Shown piece after piece: positions 1 through 9,185 of a DNA stretch of 37,809 nucleotides. Both the position numbers and the translations under genes were made by a program. The first letter of the stretch is position 1; the number at the start of each line of letters is the position of its first letter. This DNA is from Shimia sediminis. GTDB taxonomy: Bacteria; Pseudomonadota; Alphaproteobacteria; Rhodobacterales; Rhodobacteraceae. The DNA lies in the NCBI RefSeq assembly GCF_003990645.1, contig NZ_RYZK01000018.1, forward strand, positions 1-37,809. The letters run 5' to 3'. The notes below the pieces were generated by a model. It worked only from the letters and a program-made list of their open reading frames with translations. It had not been told where the DNA came from and did no database searches.

Positions 1-97
1 GTATGCTCATCCGAGATGCCTACGAGCAAAATTCGACGGCAGCAACGAGGGCAGGTTTATGTGACAACGCCCCTGTCGCAGCGATCTGCGCAGCCTG

Positions 98-673
98 ATG
101 GCCAACCCGGCGGCGCTACGTCGCCTGCACGCTGAGGACTTCGTTACGGCAGATTTCGGCCTGCCGACGGTGCGTGACATTCTGTCAGAAATGGAAAAGC
201 CCGGCCGCGATCCGCGCCCGAGCTTCAAAACGGCGGTCTTCGCCGAAGGAGTCGAGGACATCAAGGACCTGAAACCCGGCATGTCCCTGGAAGGCACGGT
301 GACGAATGTGGCCGGCTTTGGCGCCTTTGTGGATGTCGGCGTGCATCAGGACGGGTTGGTGCACGTGAGTCAGCTTGCCGACCGTTTCGTCAAGGACCCA
401 CATGAGGTGGTGAAAGCGGGAGACGTGGTCCGCGTGCGCGTGACCGAGGTCGACGTGGCCCGCAAACGCATCGGTCTGAGTATGCGTAAGGACGGCGGTG
501 GTGCTGCGCGTGACGACCGAGGTGGGAAGCCTGGCGGCAAGGGCAGGGGGCCTCAGAAGGGGCACGGTAAACTGCGGCAGAGTGCTCAGAGGGGGAAGGG
601 TGGTTCTGCTGGGCGCACGGATCAGACCGGCGCGCTTGGGGCGGCGCTGTTGGATGCGATGAAGAAGCGGTAG
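98..673 (+). pseudogene. tex: C-terminal part of transcription accessory protein Tex (5'-truncated)
   Basis: This encodes the C-terminal end of Tex, a conserved RNA-binding protein of roughly 770-780 residues. Residues 20-40 ([17 protein letters not shown]) match the linker before the S1 domain. An S1 RNA-binding fold follows at about residues 58-130 ([38 protein letters not shown]), then a basic Gly/Lys-rich tail. Tex-like sequence can be read back only to about position 74. An in-frame TGA lies at 62-64, and bases 1-60 do not read as Tex in any forward frame. The helical, YqgF-like and HhH domains are therefore absent, so this is a remnant or a freestanding S1 protein, not a full Tex. The ATG at 98 is only the first available start and lies inside Tex homology. 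It is convergent with the phosphomannomutase gene. Confidence 0.65.
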
Positions 674-687
674 GGCATAGGCGTGTA

Positions 688-720
688 GCGGCCAGAATTG
701 GCCGCGAACAGCTGCTGTTC
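688..720. terminator. Tandem hairpins between convergent tex remnant and manB
   Basis: Two adjacent inverted repeats lie in the 57-base gap between the convergent genes. Bases 688-705 read GCGGCCAGAATTGGCCGC, a perfect 7-bp stem with a 4-base loop. Bases 706-720 read GAACAGCTGCTGTTC, a 6-bp stem with a 3-base loop. Neither is followed by a clear T-run on either strand, so intrinsic termination is plausible but not proven. The position suits a bidirectional terminator. Confidence 0.4.
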
Positions 721-730
721 TACCTGCGGC

Positions 731-2131
731 TTATCCTAGACGGTCTTGCAGTAGGGCAAGGTGTTTCGCGACCAGTGCCGCCGCGGCCTCGGCGCTTGCG
801 CTTTCCGCATAACAGCGGAATTCCGGAGCGTTGCCTGAAGGGCGCAGATGCACGATGTCGCCGCCCTCAAAGGTGACTCGCAGCCCGTCGGTCGTATCGC
901 ATGACAATTCAGCAGGCATTTCGGAAAAGAACGTGGCGCGGATTTCGGGGCTATCCGTCATTTCCGCAAGAAACTGCGCTGAGTCTTGCGGTTCGATGCC
1001 TTGCAGGCGATCTGCGGCTGTAAAACGTGAAGGCAATGATGCAACCAATGCCGCGATACTTTGCTTTGATGCATTCGCAGCCGCCAAAGGCGCGAGAATG
1101 GGCAAGAGACAATCGCGGGTCATCAGCGGCGGCAACGCCCCGCAGGGGTCCTGCGCCGAGAACCCCAGAAGAACTCCACCGTTGGCTTCGTAACCAATCA
1201 CCTTGGTCGCGGAGTTTTGGGCAAGGGCCTGTTCCATGGCGGCGATTACAAATGGTGATCCAATCTTGGTGTAATCCACATTCGCAAAGTGGCCCATCAT
1301 CTCGACTATGCTGTTTGAGGACACTGGCGTACATACGTTGGTGGCCCCGAGGAAGCGGGCCGTCAGCGGACCAAGCACGTCGCCGGCCACAATGTCTCCG
1401 GTTGCATTGGCCAGCATTGGCCTGTCAGCGTCACCATCGGTGGAGATCACAGCGTCCAGCGCATGCTCCTTCACCCATGCTTGCAATTGCGAGCGTGTTT
1501 CTGGGTCGACTGCTTCGGTATCAACCGGAATGAACACATCCGAGCGTGCCAGGGGTACTGGGGTGGCGCCCAAGGCGGCGACGACATCGACCATGATGTC
1601 ACGCGCCACAGAGCTGTGCTGATAGACACCGATCCGTAAACCCTGCAGCGCATCTGATCCAAACGCCTCGCGATATCGGGACACATAGTTTGAGATGCAG
1701 TTGCTGTCCGAAATCAGGCGGCCGGGATTGGTTGTTTGGGGGGCGGATCTGGCCTCAAACGCTGCTAATATCCGTTCTTCATCAGCTTTGGATATCTCAC
1801 CCTGCGGGACATAGAATTTAAGCCCGTTACGGTCGGCTGGAATATGGCTACCGGTGACCATTATCGCCGCGTGACCTTGGGTCATCGCCGAAAGCGCCAA
1901 GGCAGGGGTTGGCACGGCTCCACTTTCATAGGCATCAATACCGGCCGCGCGTATCGCTGCGATCACAGTTGCCGCGATCTCAGGAGAAGAGGGGCGAAGG
2001 TCCCAACCGACATGCACACCGCCACCCAGTGGACAGGTCTGTAAAAAGGCGTGCGTATAGGCTGTGATCAAATCTGTGGTCAGCTCACTTACCAGGCCAC
2101 GCAAGCCACTGGTACCGAATTTTGGGGGCAT
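731..2131 (-). CDS. manB: Phosphomannomutase (alpha-D-phosphohexomutase family)
   Basis: This enzyme interconverts mannose-6-phosphate and mannose-1-phosphate in the cytoplasm, feeding ManC for GDP-mannose. At 466 residues it is full length for the phosphohexomutase family. The phosphoserine loop TGSHIPADRNG is at 93-103 with S95 as the phosphorylated serine. The metal-binding loop DGDADR is at 232-237, the sugar-binding loop YEANGG at about 314-319, and the phosphate-binding RPSGNAPEFR at about 430-439. The ATG start has a GGAG ribosome-binding site about 10 bases upstream. It is the last gene of the leftward polysaccharide cluster, 95 bases after ugd. Specificity for mannose over glucose or glucosamine is inferred from the nearby manC. 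Confidence 0.88.
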   Translation of the reverse strand: MPPKFGTSGLRGLVSELTTDLITAYTHAFLQTCPLGGGVHVGWDLRPSSPEIAATVIAAIRAAGIDAYESGAVPTPALALSAMTQGHAAIMVTGSHIPADRNGLKFYVPQGEISKADEERILAAFEARSAPQTTNPGRLISDSNCISNYVSRYREAFGSDALQGLRIGVYQHSSVARDIMVDVVAALGATPVPLARSDVFIPVDTEAVDPETRSQLQAWVKEHALDAVISTDGDADRPMLANATGDIVAGDVLGPLTARFLGATNVCTPVSSNSIVEMMGHFANVDYTKIGSPFVIAAMEQALAQNSATKVIGYEANGGVLLGFSAQDPCGALPPLMTRDCLLPILAPLAAANASKQSIAALVASLPSRFTAADRLQGIEPQDSAQFLAEMTDSPEIRATFFSEMPAELSCDTTDGLRVTFEGGDIVHLRPSGNAPEFRCYAESASAEAAAALVAKHLALLQDRLG

Positions 2132-2226
2132 GCTTTACAGCTCCATATACAGGCAGAACGTAACCGCCCGATTGTCACCGCAGTCGTAGGTTCTTGATGC
2201 GGGCGATGATGTTAGGGGCATCTCCG

Positions 2227-3411
2227 TCAGTCCGACCCAAAAAGGTCCCTAGTAAACACTCTGTCCTTGACGTCGTCGATCTCCGGTGTGACACGGTTGG
2301 CGACGATTATCTCGGCTTCTAGTTTAAAAAGATCAACGTCGCGAACGACCCGAGACCCAAAGAATGTGTCATCGTTCATTGCTGGTTCGTAGATGATAAC
2401 TTCTATACCCTTTGCCTTCAGGCGTTTCATGATGCCTTGTACAGACGATTGCCGAAAGTTGTCGGATCCAGCTTTCATAACTAGCCGAAAAATGCCCACC
2501 GTTTTGGGGTTCTTTGCCACAATCCGATCTGCAAGGAAGTCCTTGCGGGTTCTGTTTGCTTCCACAATGGCAGCAATAAGACTTTGTGGCACATCGGCAT
2601 AGTTTGCTAGAAGCTGTTTGGTATCTTTGGGCAGACAATAGCCTCCATAGCCGAAAGACGGATTATTGTAGTGATTGCCAATTCGTGGATCATGGCTTAC
2701 GCCCTGAATGATCTGTCTGGCTTCCAGACCGTGCGCTATGGCATAACTGTCGAGCTCATTGAAGAATGCTACACGCATAGCCAGATAGGTATTCGCGAAC
2801 AGCTTGATGGCTTCGGCTTCCGAAGGGGAGGTAAAAAGAACAGGAACGTCCTTATCGATGGCGCCTTCCACGAGTAGTTCCGCGAATTGGCGCGCTTTTT
2901 TTGTTTTCGAACCAACGATTATTCGGCTTGGATGAAGATTGTCAAATAGCGCTCGCCCTTCGCGAAGGAATTCTGGGCTGAACATAATATGAGGGTTGCC
3001 GGTCCTTTCTCTAAGTCCGACGACAAAACCCACTGGGACAGTGGATTTTATAACCACAGTTGCGTTGGGGGCATGTTGTGTTACCTCCAAAGCCACCTTT
3101 TCAACTGACGACGTATCAAAGAAGTTGGTCTTAGGATCGTAATCTGTAGGCGTAGCGATGATTACAACATCGGTATTTTTAAGAGCGTCAACAAGATCGG
3201 TCGACGCACTAAGATCTAGCTTGCGATTTGCTAGGAAATCTTCAAGCTCTTCATCTACAATTGGACTTTTTCGCTCGTTGACCGAAATGACCCGTTCTTT
3301 CGAAATATCAACCGCAGTGACGGAGTTTTTTTGAGCCAAAAGAGCTGCATTTGATAGGCCAACGTAGCCTATTCCAACAACGACTATCCGTTTTTGATTT
3401 GATTTGCTCAT
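2227..3411 (-). CDS. ugd: UDP-glucose 6-dehydrogenase
   Basis: This enzyme oxidises UDP-glucose to UDP-glucuronate in two NAD-dependent steps, giving an acidic sugar donor for the polysaccharide. The 394-residue length matches the short bacterial Ugd type. An N-terminal Rossmann motif GIGYVGLS lies at residues 13-20, the family signature [10 protein letters not shown] at about 145-154, and the catalytic cysteine loop [12 protein letters not shown] at 253-264 with C259 as nucleophile. The C-terminal UDP-binding domain is present. The start overlaps the stop of manC by 4 bases (ATGA), so the two are probably translationally coupled. Its substrate is supplied by GalU, encoded at the head of the same cluster. 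Another UDP-sugar dehydrogenase specificity is possible but less likely. Confidence 0.88.
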   Translation of the reverse strand: MSKSNQKRIVVVGIGYVGLSNAALLAQKNSVTAVDISKERVISVNERKSPIVDEELEDFLANRKLDLSASTDLVDALKNTDVVIIATPTDYDPKTNFFDTSSVEKVALEVTQHAPNATVVIKSTVPVGFVVGLRERTGNPHIMFSPEFLREGRALFDNLHPSRIIVGSKTKKARQFAELLVEGAIDKDVPVLFTSPSEAEAIKLFANTYLAMRVAFFNELDSYAIAHGLEARQIIQGVSHDPRIGNHYNNPSFGYGGYCLPKDTKQLLANYADVPQSLIAAIVEANRTRKDFLADRIVAKNPKTVGIFRLVMKAGSDNFRQSSVQGIMKRLKAKGIEVIIYEPAMNDDTFFGSRVVRDVDLFKLEAEIIVANRVTPEIDDVKDRVFTRDLFGSD

Positions 3412-4838
3412 CCTTTGGCACCTTGCCCACGAGCATACTCATCTTCGTAACGGATAATGTCATCTTCGCCGAGGTAGGACCCAGTCTGCACCTCGATAAG
3501 AACCATTGGAAGTTTACCAGGGTTTTCCATTCGATGAACGGCTCCGAGTGGGATATAGACTGATTGGTTTTCCGCCACCAATTTCACTTCTTCATCGATG
3601 GTGACTTTTGCGGTCCCTTCAACAACAATCCAGTGTTCCGATCGATGGTGGTGACTCTGCAAAGAAAGTGAAGCTTCGGGGTGAACCACGATGCGTTTCA
3701 CCTGGAAGCGTTCACCGATTACCAGGCTTTCGAACCAGCCCCAGGGACGGTGATCTTTGGAAAAGGTTTCAGCTTGCTTGGCCTGTTTTGCTTTCAACGC
3801 ATCAACGGCTTTTTTGACATCTTGCGCGCGCGAAGAATCGGCCACGAGAACCGCATCAGGCATAGCTACAGTGAGAATATTGTTTAGACCAATGCCGACA
3901 ACTTCCAGCATTCCCTCTTCTGAACGTAACAGCGTGTTGTCGCAATCTATTGCGGTTACCGAGCCAGACGTTGCAACACCTCGAGAATCTTGTTTGGACT
4001 CGCGCAAAACCGCGTCCCAGTCTCCCAGGTCAGACCAACCAGATGAAAAAGGAACGACCGAAAGGTTTTCAGCGCGCTCCATGACGGCATAATCGATCGA
4101 GATATCTTCAACGCCTTGCCATGCATCAGGGTTTAGATGCAGGAAACCGAGATCGGGTTGGGCTTTGTCGATGGATTTCCTCACAGGGGTGATCAATTCA
4201 GATGCGTGTGCCTGGAAAGCTTCAACAATGGTTTTCACCGAGAAAAGGAAAATACCCGCATTCCAAAGGTAATTTCCCTTTGCCAGCATCTCGGCTGCTT
4301 TTGATGTGTCAGGCTTTTCGATGAAACGTTTGAGAGGCACCGTGGAAAAATCGGCTGCTTCATCGTTTAGCTCGAGATAGCCATAGCCGGTTTCGGCGTG
4401 GGTCGGCGTGATACCAAAGGTAACCAATTGTCCGGCATGAGCCGCTTCGGACCCGGCCGCAACTGCGTTCCGGAACGCTGCTGGATCTGGCACGACATGA
4501 TCGGATGGAGCTACAAGCATCAGGGCGTCTGGGTCAGTTCCTTCCAACCAAAGGGCTGCTGCCAAAATCGCGGGCGCAGTATTGCGGCCATCAGGCTCGA
4601 CAATAATAGTGCTGGGATCAATACCAATCTCCGTCATCTGCTCGGTGACAATAAAACGAAAGTCGGAATGGGTTAAGACTACTGGGGAAGCGTAGCCTTC
4701 TCCTGATAGACGTTCCGCGGCAGCCTGGAACAAGGTAGTTTTCCCGAAAAGGTGAGAGAACTGCTTAGGATAGCTTTTTCGTGACAGAGGCCACAGACGG
4801 GTCCCTGCGCCACCGCAAAGTAGTACGGGTGTAATCAT
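3408..4838 (-). CDS. manC: Mannose-1-phosphate guanylyltransferase / mannose-6-phosphate isomerase
   Basis: This bifunctional type II enzyme makes GDP-mannose from mannose-1-phosphate and GTP. Many members also isomerise fructose-6-phosphate to mannose-6-phosphate. The 476-residue length is typical. The nucleotidyltransferase signature [18 protein letters not shown] is at about 9-26, RFIEKPD near the middle, and WNAGIFLFS in the sugar-binding half. The C-terminal cupin (about 360-470) has the metal-binding cluster SHHHRSEHW and a later GAVHRMEN. The ATG is preceded by GAGGAAAG at good spacing. The gene follows a 183-base gap after the flippase gene, so a secondary promoter there is possible. 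It overlaps ugd by 4 bases. Confidence 0.9.
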   Translation of the reverse strand: MITPVLLCGGAGTRLWPLSRKSYPKQFSHLFGKTTLFQAAAERLSGEGYASPVVLTHSDFRFIVTEQMTEIGIDPSTIIVEPDGRNTAPAILAAALWLEGTDPDALMLVAPSDHVVPDPAAFRNAVAAGSEAAHAGQLVTFGITPTHAETGYGYLELNDEAADFSTVPLKRFIEKPDTSKAAEMLAKGNYLWNAGIFLFSVKTIVEAFQAHASELITPVRKSIDKAQPDLGFLHLNPDAWQGVEDISIDYAVMERAENLSVVPFSSGWSDLGDWDAVLRESKQDSRGVATSGSVTAIDCDNTLLRSEEGMLEVVGIGLNNILTVAMPDAVLVADSSRAQDVKKAVDALKAKQAKQAETFSKDHRPWGWFESLVIGERFQVKRIVVHPEASLSLQSHHHRSEHWIVVEGTAKVTIDEEVKLVAENQSVYIPLGAVHRMENPGKLPMVLIEVQTGSYLGEDDIIRYEDEYARGQGAKG

Positions 4839-5021
4839 GGTGACTTTCCTCTTAAGTCAAAATAGTGGAAGCGATTGCGAATAGAGTAGCCATGGTGTGG
4901 TAATTTGTTCTTTCGCTCAAAGTTTCTCCGACTGGCGCTGGATCTAATATGGGTTGTTTGTGTGAACACGATTGAAGCTTCAGTTTTCAGAAGAAAATTG
5001 ACGGGGCAAGCTGGCAGTTTT

Positions 5022-6173
5022 CTAGATGGGGCGACTCAACAGAAAACGCACGCTCAAAAACTTGACGAGCGCTGATAGGAAAATTGTAGAGGCGAGTAAG
5101 TAAGCACTGCCTTCGAAACCCTTCAATACCAGCACTAAGACAAATCCAAGACCGGCAGCGGCCCCAAGGCAGGACACAATCAAGTTCGGAAAGTACTTAC
5201 CCATGCGCACGAGAAGAAAGCCGTGGCCCGATACCACTTGAAGCAAACAAAACGAGATACAAATGATAGCCACAAGCACCAAATCTATCGGAAAGTAGTG
5301 TCTGGCCACGAGAGAAACAATTGTAACCAGAAGAACATAGATCAACAGAAGCCGGAGCACCCGAGTCTGATGCCCGCGAAACACTCTCAGCATTGCTTCA
5401 CCATTTGAACAGGAAGATAGTTCTGTATTCAAATGTGCAACAAGTGAAATAACATAGGGTTCCGGCGCCCGAATAATTCTGCTGAGTAAAAAGTACTGGA
5501 CTGATTCTGCCGGCTGAAGAAAGTAACTTGCAACCAGAACGTCCAGATTGCTGTTGACCAGATTTGCAATCGAGGTAACCCAAATAGAGGAATTGCTTCC
5601 CACTGGTAAGCTAGACATCCGCCAAACTACCCCTTTTGAGAAAAGACGGAAAACTATCCAGGTAAGAAAGACCGAGCTAACAAAAATCACCGCAATTGGC
5701 AGCGTCGCAAAAACACCTAGCAAATTGAGCATCACTGCTATCAAAAGATAGAACTTTGAATGCAGGAAGATCGATAGGCCAAAACTCTTACAACCGCGTG
5801 CAATATGTTCCCAAAATGCGAGGGTCGCCATCAGGAAACTGATTGCAAAGATGACAAGAAGGTCCGGAGCAAAAAAATGCGTGGTAATGATAAATGGCAA
5901 AAAGAGAATTGCGGCTAAAGCGGATGGTTTTGCTTCCGGCGAAAAAACGACCCGTGTGTGCTGGCCAAAAAAGAATATGGCCAAAAAAAGAGCGGAAGTA
6001 TTCAGAAGTTTTACAATGAAGCTCGCTTCGAGTGCGTAGTCGAAATACGATAAAAAAACCAGCAATGACAATGGAGCGAAATGCGCACCCGTGCGCAATG
6101 CGGCAAATATGTTCCGGTTTTCAAGGCGTTTCATTTTGGAAACCCTGTATCGTATTTCCGGCTCCTGCCCCAA
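5022..6173 (-). CDS. Multi-pass membrane protein, Wzx-like polysaccharide flippase
   Basis: This hydrophobic protein (383 residues, or 370 from the inner ATG) has about ten predicted membrane segments. It probably flips lipid-linked repeat units across the inner membrane. The segment around residues 205-245 (NLDVLVASYFL, then a stretch like VQYFLLSRI) resembles the central region of PST/MATE-type flippases, and its position between a GT2 gene and manC fits. It is slightly shorter than typical Wzx proteins (about 400-480). The long reading starts at TTG 6173. ATG 6134, which begins MKRLENRN just before the first hydrophobic helix, is a good alternative. Overall similarity is low, as usual for Wzx, so the function is inferred from topology and context. 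Confidence 0.6.
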   Translation of the reverse strand: MGQEPEIRYRVSKMKRLENRNIFAALRTGAHFAPLSLLVFLSYFDYALEASFIVKLLNTSALFLAIFFFGQHTRVVFSPEAKPSALAAILFLPFIITTHFFAPDLLVIFAISFLMATLAFWEHIARGCKSFGLSIFLHSKFYLLIAVMLNLLGVFATLPIAVIFVSSVFLTWIVFRLFSKGVVWRMSSLPVGSNSSIWVTSIANLVNSNLDVLVASYFLQPAESVQYFLLSRIIRAPEPYVISLVAHLNTELSSCSNGEAMLRVFRGHQTRVLRLLLIYVLLVTIVSLVARHYFPIDLVLVAIICISFCLLQVVSGHGFLLVRMGKYFPNLIVSCLGAAAGLGFVLVLVLKGFEGSAYLLASTIFLSALVKFLSVRFLLSRPI

Positions 6174-6223
6174 TCACGTTTCGTCTCGGGCAGTTGGATT
6201 TTGGCTTAAGTTATTTTTTTTGG

Positions 6224-7114
6224 TCAAGTTTGTCGCTCGTACGCAACTTCTCTGCTATTAGCCAAGGTTGCTCTACCGGTTATCCGATCTTTAGTCAGGA
6301 AAAGAGATGCAGTCAGAGCTCTGCAACGGCATGCGTAAATGTGTGAGACGGAAAAGTCTCCGGATCGTTTCATGCCAAAGAGAAGAGACTGTATCCAGAG
6401 AAGAGAGTTTTTACCAATCCGGAGTAAAACGATCCACCTCCAAGGTTGCTCACTGTTGAGCATTTCGAATACTTGGCCATAACTCTGACGCTCAATTTTT
6501 TTCACTATTTGCTGCGCGTTTCTCAACTTAGTTCGTACCTTAAAACGTTCATCCAGAGTCAGCCCAAAACCAGCGGCAGTTGCTCTGTGTCCAAAATCCA
6601 CATCGCCACCCGAAACGAATCGTTCATCGAACCCGTTTAGTGAGTCAAAAAGCTTGCGTGAAACGAATAAGGAAATCGTGGGAAGGAACTGGTATTTCCT
6701 GATAAATTCGGCCTGTTTGAAGGCATTTTGATAATACCATCTTTCGGCCCCGTCTTCAGGATCGCGATCGAAGCAAACCAAAGGCCCGATCAAAGTATTC
6801 TCAGCCTTTGCAACTTCAATATCTGGGAGCTCTAGAACCTCGACATCTGAATCCAGAAAAAGAAGCTGGTTGTATTTCGCAAATCGCACCCCTTCGTTGC
6901 GCGCTGCATAGGATCCATTGATACCTTTCAAGTATCTAAAAAGGACGCCGTTCGACTCCTCAGTTCCAACTTTATTGCCACCGTCGATCACGACAATGAA
7001 CTGGGGTTCTTCTTTGGGATTATTGAGAACTTTTCGGCATGATTCCACGGTTTTTAGAGCGTGTCTTTTTGAAATACAGGGGATTATTATCGAAAACATT
7101 GCCGTATATCCCAA
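6224..7114 (-). CDS. Family 2 glycosyltransferase
   Basis: This is an inverting GT-A glycosyltransferase, probably adding one sugar to the repeat unit at the inner face of the cytoplasmic membrane. It begins with the GT2 pattern FSIIIPCISKR, then FIVVIDGG, NGSYAARNEG and a DxD-like LFLDSD at about residues 86-90 for metal and nucleotide sugar binding. GGDVDFGHRA in the second half is the usual acceptor/base region. The annotated start is TTG 7114. ATG 7099 (MFSIIIPC) gives a more canonical N-terminus and shortens the overlap with the upstream sulfotransferase gene from 28 to 13 bases. Donor and acceptor cannot be read from sequence. Confidence 0.8.
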   Translation of the reverse strand: MGYTAMFSIIIPCISKRHALKTVESCRKVLNNPKEEPQFIVVIDGGNKVGTEESNGVLFRYLKGINGSYAARNEGVRFAKYNQLLFLDSDVEVLELPDIEVAKAENTLIGPLVCFDRDPEDGAERWYYQNAFKQAEFIRKYQFLPTISLFVSRKLFDSLNGFDERFVSGGDVDFGHRATAAGFGLTLDERFKVRTKLRNAQQIVKKIERQSYGQVFEMLNSEQPWRWIVLLRIGKNSLLWIQSLLFGMKRSGDFSVSHIYACRCRALTASLFLTKDRITGRATLANSREVAYERQT

Positions 7115-7695
7115 AGCAAATTTGTGACAGAGTACTTCAATATTGAAATCTTATTCCTGACTTCCAGATTGTTTCGGTTTTCGAACGTCTCGTAGTAAGC
7201 CGCCTCCGCTTTATCTACGTCAAAAGTAATTTTTTCCGCCAGAGCCGAAAGGCCTTCGCGCGGATTTTCGAGATCAAAAATTACTACGTGCTTCCAATAC
7301 TTGGAGCAAAAAAATATGGTGTCGTACATCCAATCGACCATGCCCTCCAACAAGGTGTCCGAATTTTCATGAAAATCCCGAAGTAGAATGCCTTGTGAAT
7401 ACAGTTTGGGTAAGTTCGTCTTAAACCACCTTTTCGAGTAAGATGCAGCAATCTTTTTCCTATCTCGTACGACGATTACCAAAACCGCGTCGTTGCCAAA
7501 CTTTTCCGTGAGCTGCGGCAAAAAGAATGTAAGCCGATTGTCTGCTTCGATATGATTGTTTGGATAGTTCAGGCGGGTTTCATACGTTTCCTTAACGCGC
7601 GTCTCGTGCCCTGCTGTCATACCCTCTAAACTCGAGAATACTTTGACTATTGAAGTTGTGGCAGTACGCCCAGGTGACAAGAAAAAAACGTTCAA
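7087..7695 (-). CDS. Sulfotransferase-family protein
   Basis: This small cytoplasmic protein (202 residues) has both PAPS-binding signatures. The 5'-phosphosulfate loop SPGRTATTS is at residues 7-15, and the 3'-phosphate motif VIVVRDRKKIAASYSKRW at 73-90 contains R77 and S85. It most likely transfers sulfate to a sugar of the polysaccharide, because it lies between polymerase and glycosyltransferase genes. The start is TTG 7695. It is supported by an AGAGGT ribosome-binding site about 10 bases upstream, by a stop codon just upstream in frame, and because the next ATG would delete the first PAPS loop. The 3' end overlaps the GT2 gene. The acceptor is unknown. Confidence 0.75.
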   Translation of the reverse strand: MNVFFLSPGRTATTSIVKVFSSLEGMTAGHETRVKETYETRLNYPNNHIEADNRLTFFLPQLTEKFGNDAVLVIVVRDRKKIAASYSKRWFKTNLPKLYSQGILLRDFHENSDTLLEGMVDWMYDTIFFCSKYWKHVVIFDLENPREGLSALAEKITFDVDKAEAAYYETFENRNNLEVRNKISILKYSVTNLLWDIRQCFR

Positions 7696-7699
7696 ATAA

Positions 7700-7888
7700 C
7701 TAGACCTCTAAATTTGTGATTTGATACTCGGTGGACTCAGTAACATCGCACGGAAACCCTAGACCTTCGGAAATAGGAGTGTTGGTAAAGATCATCAGTT
7801 TGTTGACGATTTTTCCGTTTAGGCCATATCCTAGGCGCATTTGATCGACCAAACGATCATCCGGGGCTTTTATTGCGATGAAATGCAT
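7700..7888 (-). CDS. Small protein of unknown function in the polysaccharide cluster
   Basis: This 62-residue reading frame starts at ATG 7888 (a TTG lies at 7894). I do not recognise a family. It is soluble-looking, with no membrane segment, and has one cysteine. Support is positional: it begins about 24 bases after the polymerase stop and ends 4 bases before the sulfotransferase start, on the same strand and with no wasted space. It could instead be a decayed fragment of a larger glycosyltransferase or modifying enzyme. Confidence 0.4.
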   Translation of the reverse strand: MHFIAIKAPDDRLVDQMRLGYGLNGKIVNKLMIFTNTPISEGLGFPCDVTESTEYQITNLEV

Positions 7889-7911
7889 TAGCAATAGCGC
7901 TTCAATACCAT

Positions 7912-9087
7912 CTAAGTTTTTCGGATCCTGATTTTCCCTGAGAGCACAAAGAAACAGAAAACAACCAGTGTTATGACGATATAAAGGGGAAGCAGTTTCG
8001 TCACAAACGCATTCGATACACCACCAGTCGGGACGATTCGTGCAATATAGTAAAGAGACAACAAATTGATCGAAAGTTCAAAGTGGTGATGGATCGCTGG
8101 CGCTGAAAGTGATTTCAGCACCACTCTGTTTAATGAAACAAGAAGAAGAAATGGTACGATCGATAAAAGGAGAAAACTGCGACCGAAATTTAGAATAGCC
8201 TCTCCAAGAAAGGTCGTCGTCATTACGAAAACTCCACCTTGCGAGTTGAAATACGAGGTGACGAAAACCTGCGATGACTCCATGCTTTTGACAAAAACCG
8301 AAAGCAAATCGCGAAAGTAGTATTCTCCATATCCGATGCCCATGGTGCTAACGAAATGATCAATTCGCGGAATATTTGTCTCGTAATTTACCTCAAACAC
8401 CCTCCAGTACACGAGCTCGATTCCTTGCCGCCAATCCTGTGTCTCGAATCTGATCATAGTCAGGTAGACAGCCGGTATCAGGCCAATCAACAAGACAATT
8501 GAGCCAATCCCAGAGAGCCGCAGCAGTGCTTTGATGCCAATTTTGGATTTACCGCCCTGACGGGAAACTGCAGCTGCTATAGCCAGTAGAATAAACCCGT
8601 CCACGGCACGAGCTCGATATCCACTCAAAATGAAAGCGAGCAATATAAAAAACATCACCAAAATAAACTTTGATTTTTTGAGCCACGTTTTCGCTGACGA
8701 CACACCGAGAAAGGACAAAAGAATGAGCAGATAAAAAACTACTGGATAAATCCGGTCATAAATGGAAATGCTGTTGGAAAACTCTACTCTGCTAACTTCC
8801 GGGCGTGTCGACAGCGCTGGAATTCCATGTATTGCCAAAAAAAAGAAAAATGGCATTGAGAAAAGTATCAGGATACGAAAAACCCGTGCAAAGCCGCTGT
8901 TTAAAGTCCAGTCGGCTTCTGGCCCAGTTTCGTACGTTATTACCTTTTGGCGACCGAGCAACAGCGCACATACCAGAATCTGCGCTACAATTGTCACTGA
9001 AAAGATGGGTGCTTCGGATGCAACTCCCGCAACCCCATAGAAGGCAAAGCAGAACAGCACGAATATTAGTGAGAAGATATTTATCAA
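7912..9087 (-). CDS. Wzy-like O-antigen/EPS polymerase, multi-pass membrane protein
   Basis: This 391-residue protein has about ten hydrophobic segments and a long polar loop between the later ones (about residues 215-290), as in Wzy-type oligosaccharide repeat-unit polymerases. The motif FLGEAILNFG near residue 300 is the kind of sequence seen in this superfamily. LSGYRARAVDGF near 150 provides periplasmic-side arginines of the type needed for polymerisation. It probably joins flipped repeat units in the periplasm. The only plausible start is TTG 9087, since the next internal methionine would remove the first helices. A 98-base gap separates it from the upstream GT4 gene. Function is inferred from topology and context. 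Confidence 0.62.
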   Translation of the reverse strand: MINIFSLIFVLFCFAFYGVAGVASEAPIFSVTIVAQILVCALLLGRQKVITYETGPEADWTLNSGFARVFRILILFSMPFFFFLAIHGIPALSTRPEVSRVEFSNSISIYDRIYPVVFYLLILLSFLGVSSAKTWLKKSKFILVMFFILLAFILSGYRARAVDGFILLAIAAAVSRQGGKSKIGIKALLRLSGIGSIVLLIGLIPAVYLTMIRFETQDWRQGIELVYWRVFEVNYETNIPRIDHFVSTMGIGYGEYYFRDLLSVFVKSMESSQVFVTSYFNSQGGVFVMTTTFLGEAILNFGRSFLLLSIVPFLLLVSLNRVVLKSLSAPAIHHHFELSINLLSLYYIARIVPTGGVSNAFVTKLLPLYIVITLVVFCFFVLSGKIRIRKT

Positions 9088-9185
9088 AGTGGCCTGCTTG
9101 GTTATGGTGCGGTATCAAAAAGTAGCTCCGGCCAAAATGACCATCTTGGATTGTCTCGCCAAACCCAATCCTAGGTAAATGGCGC

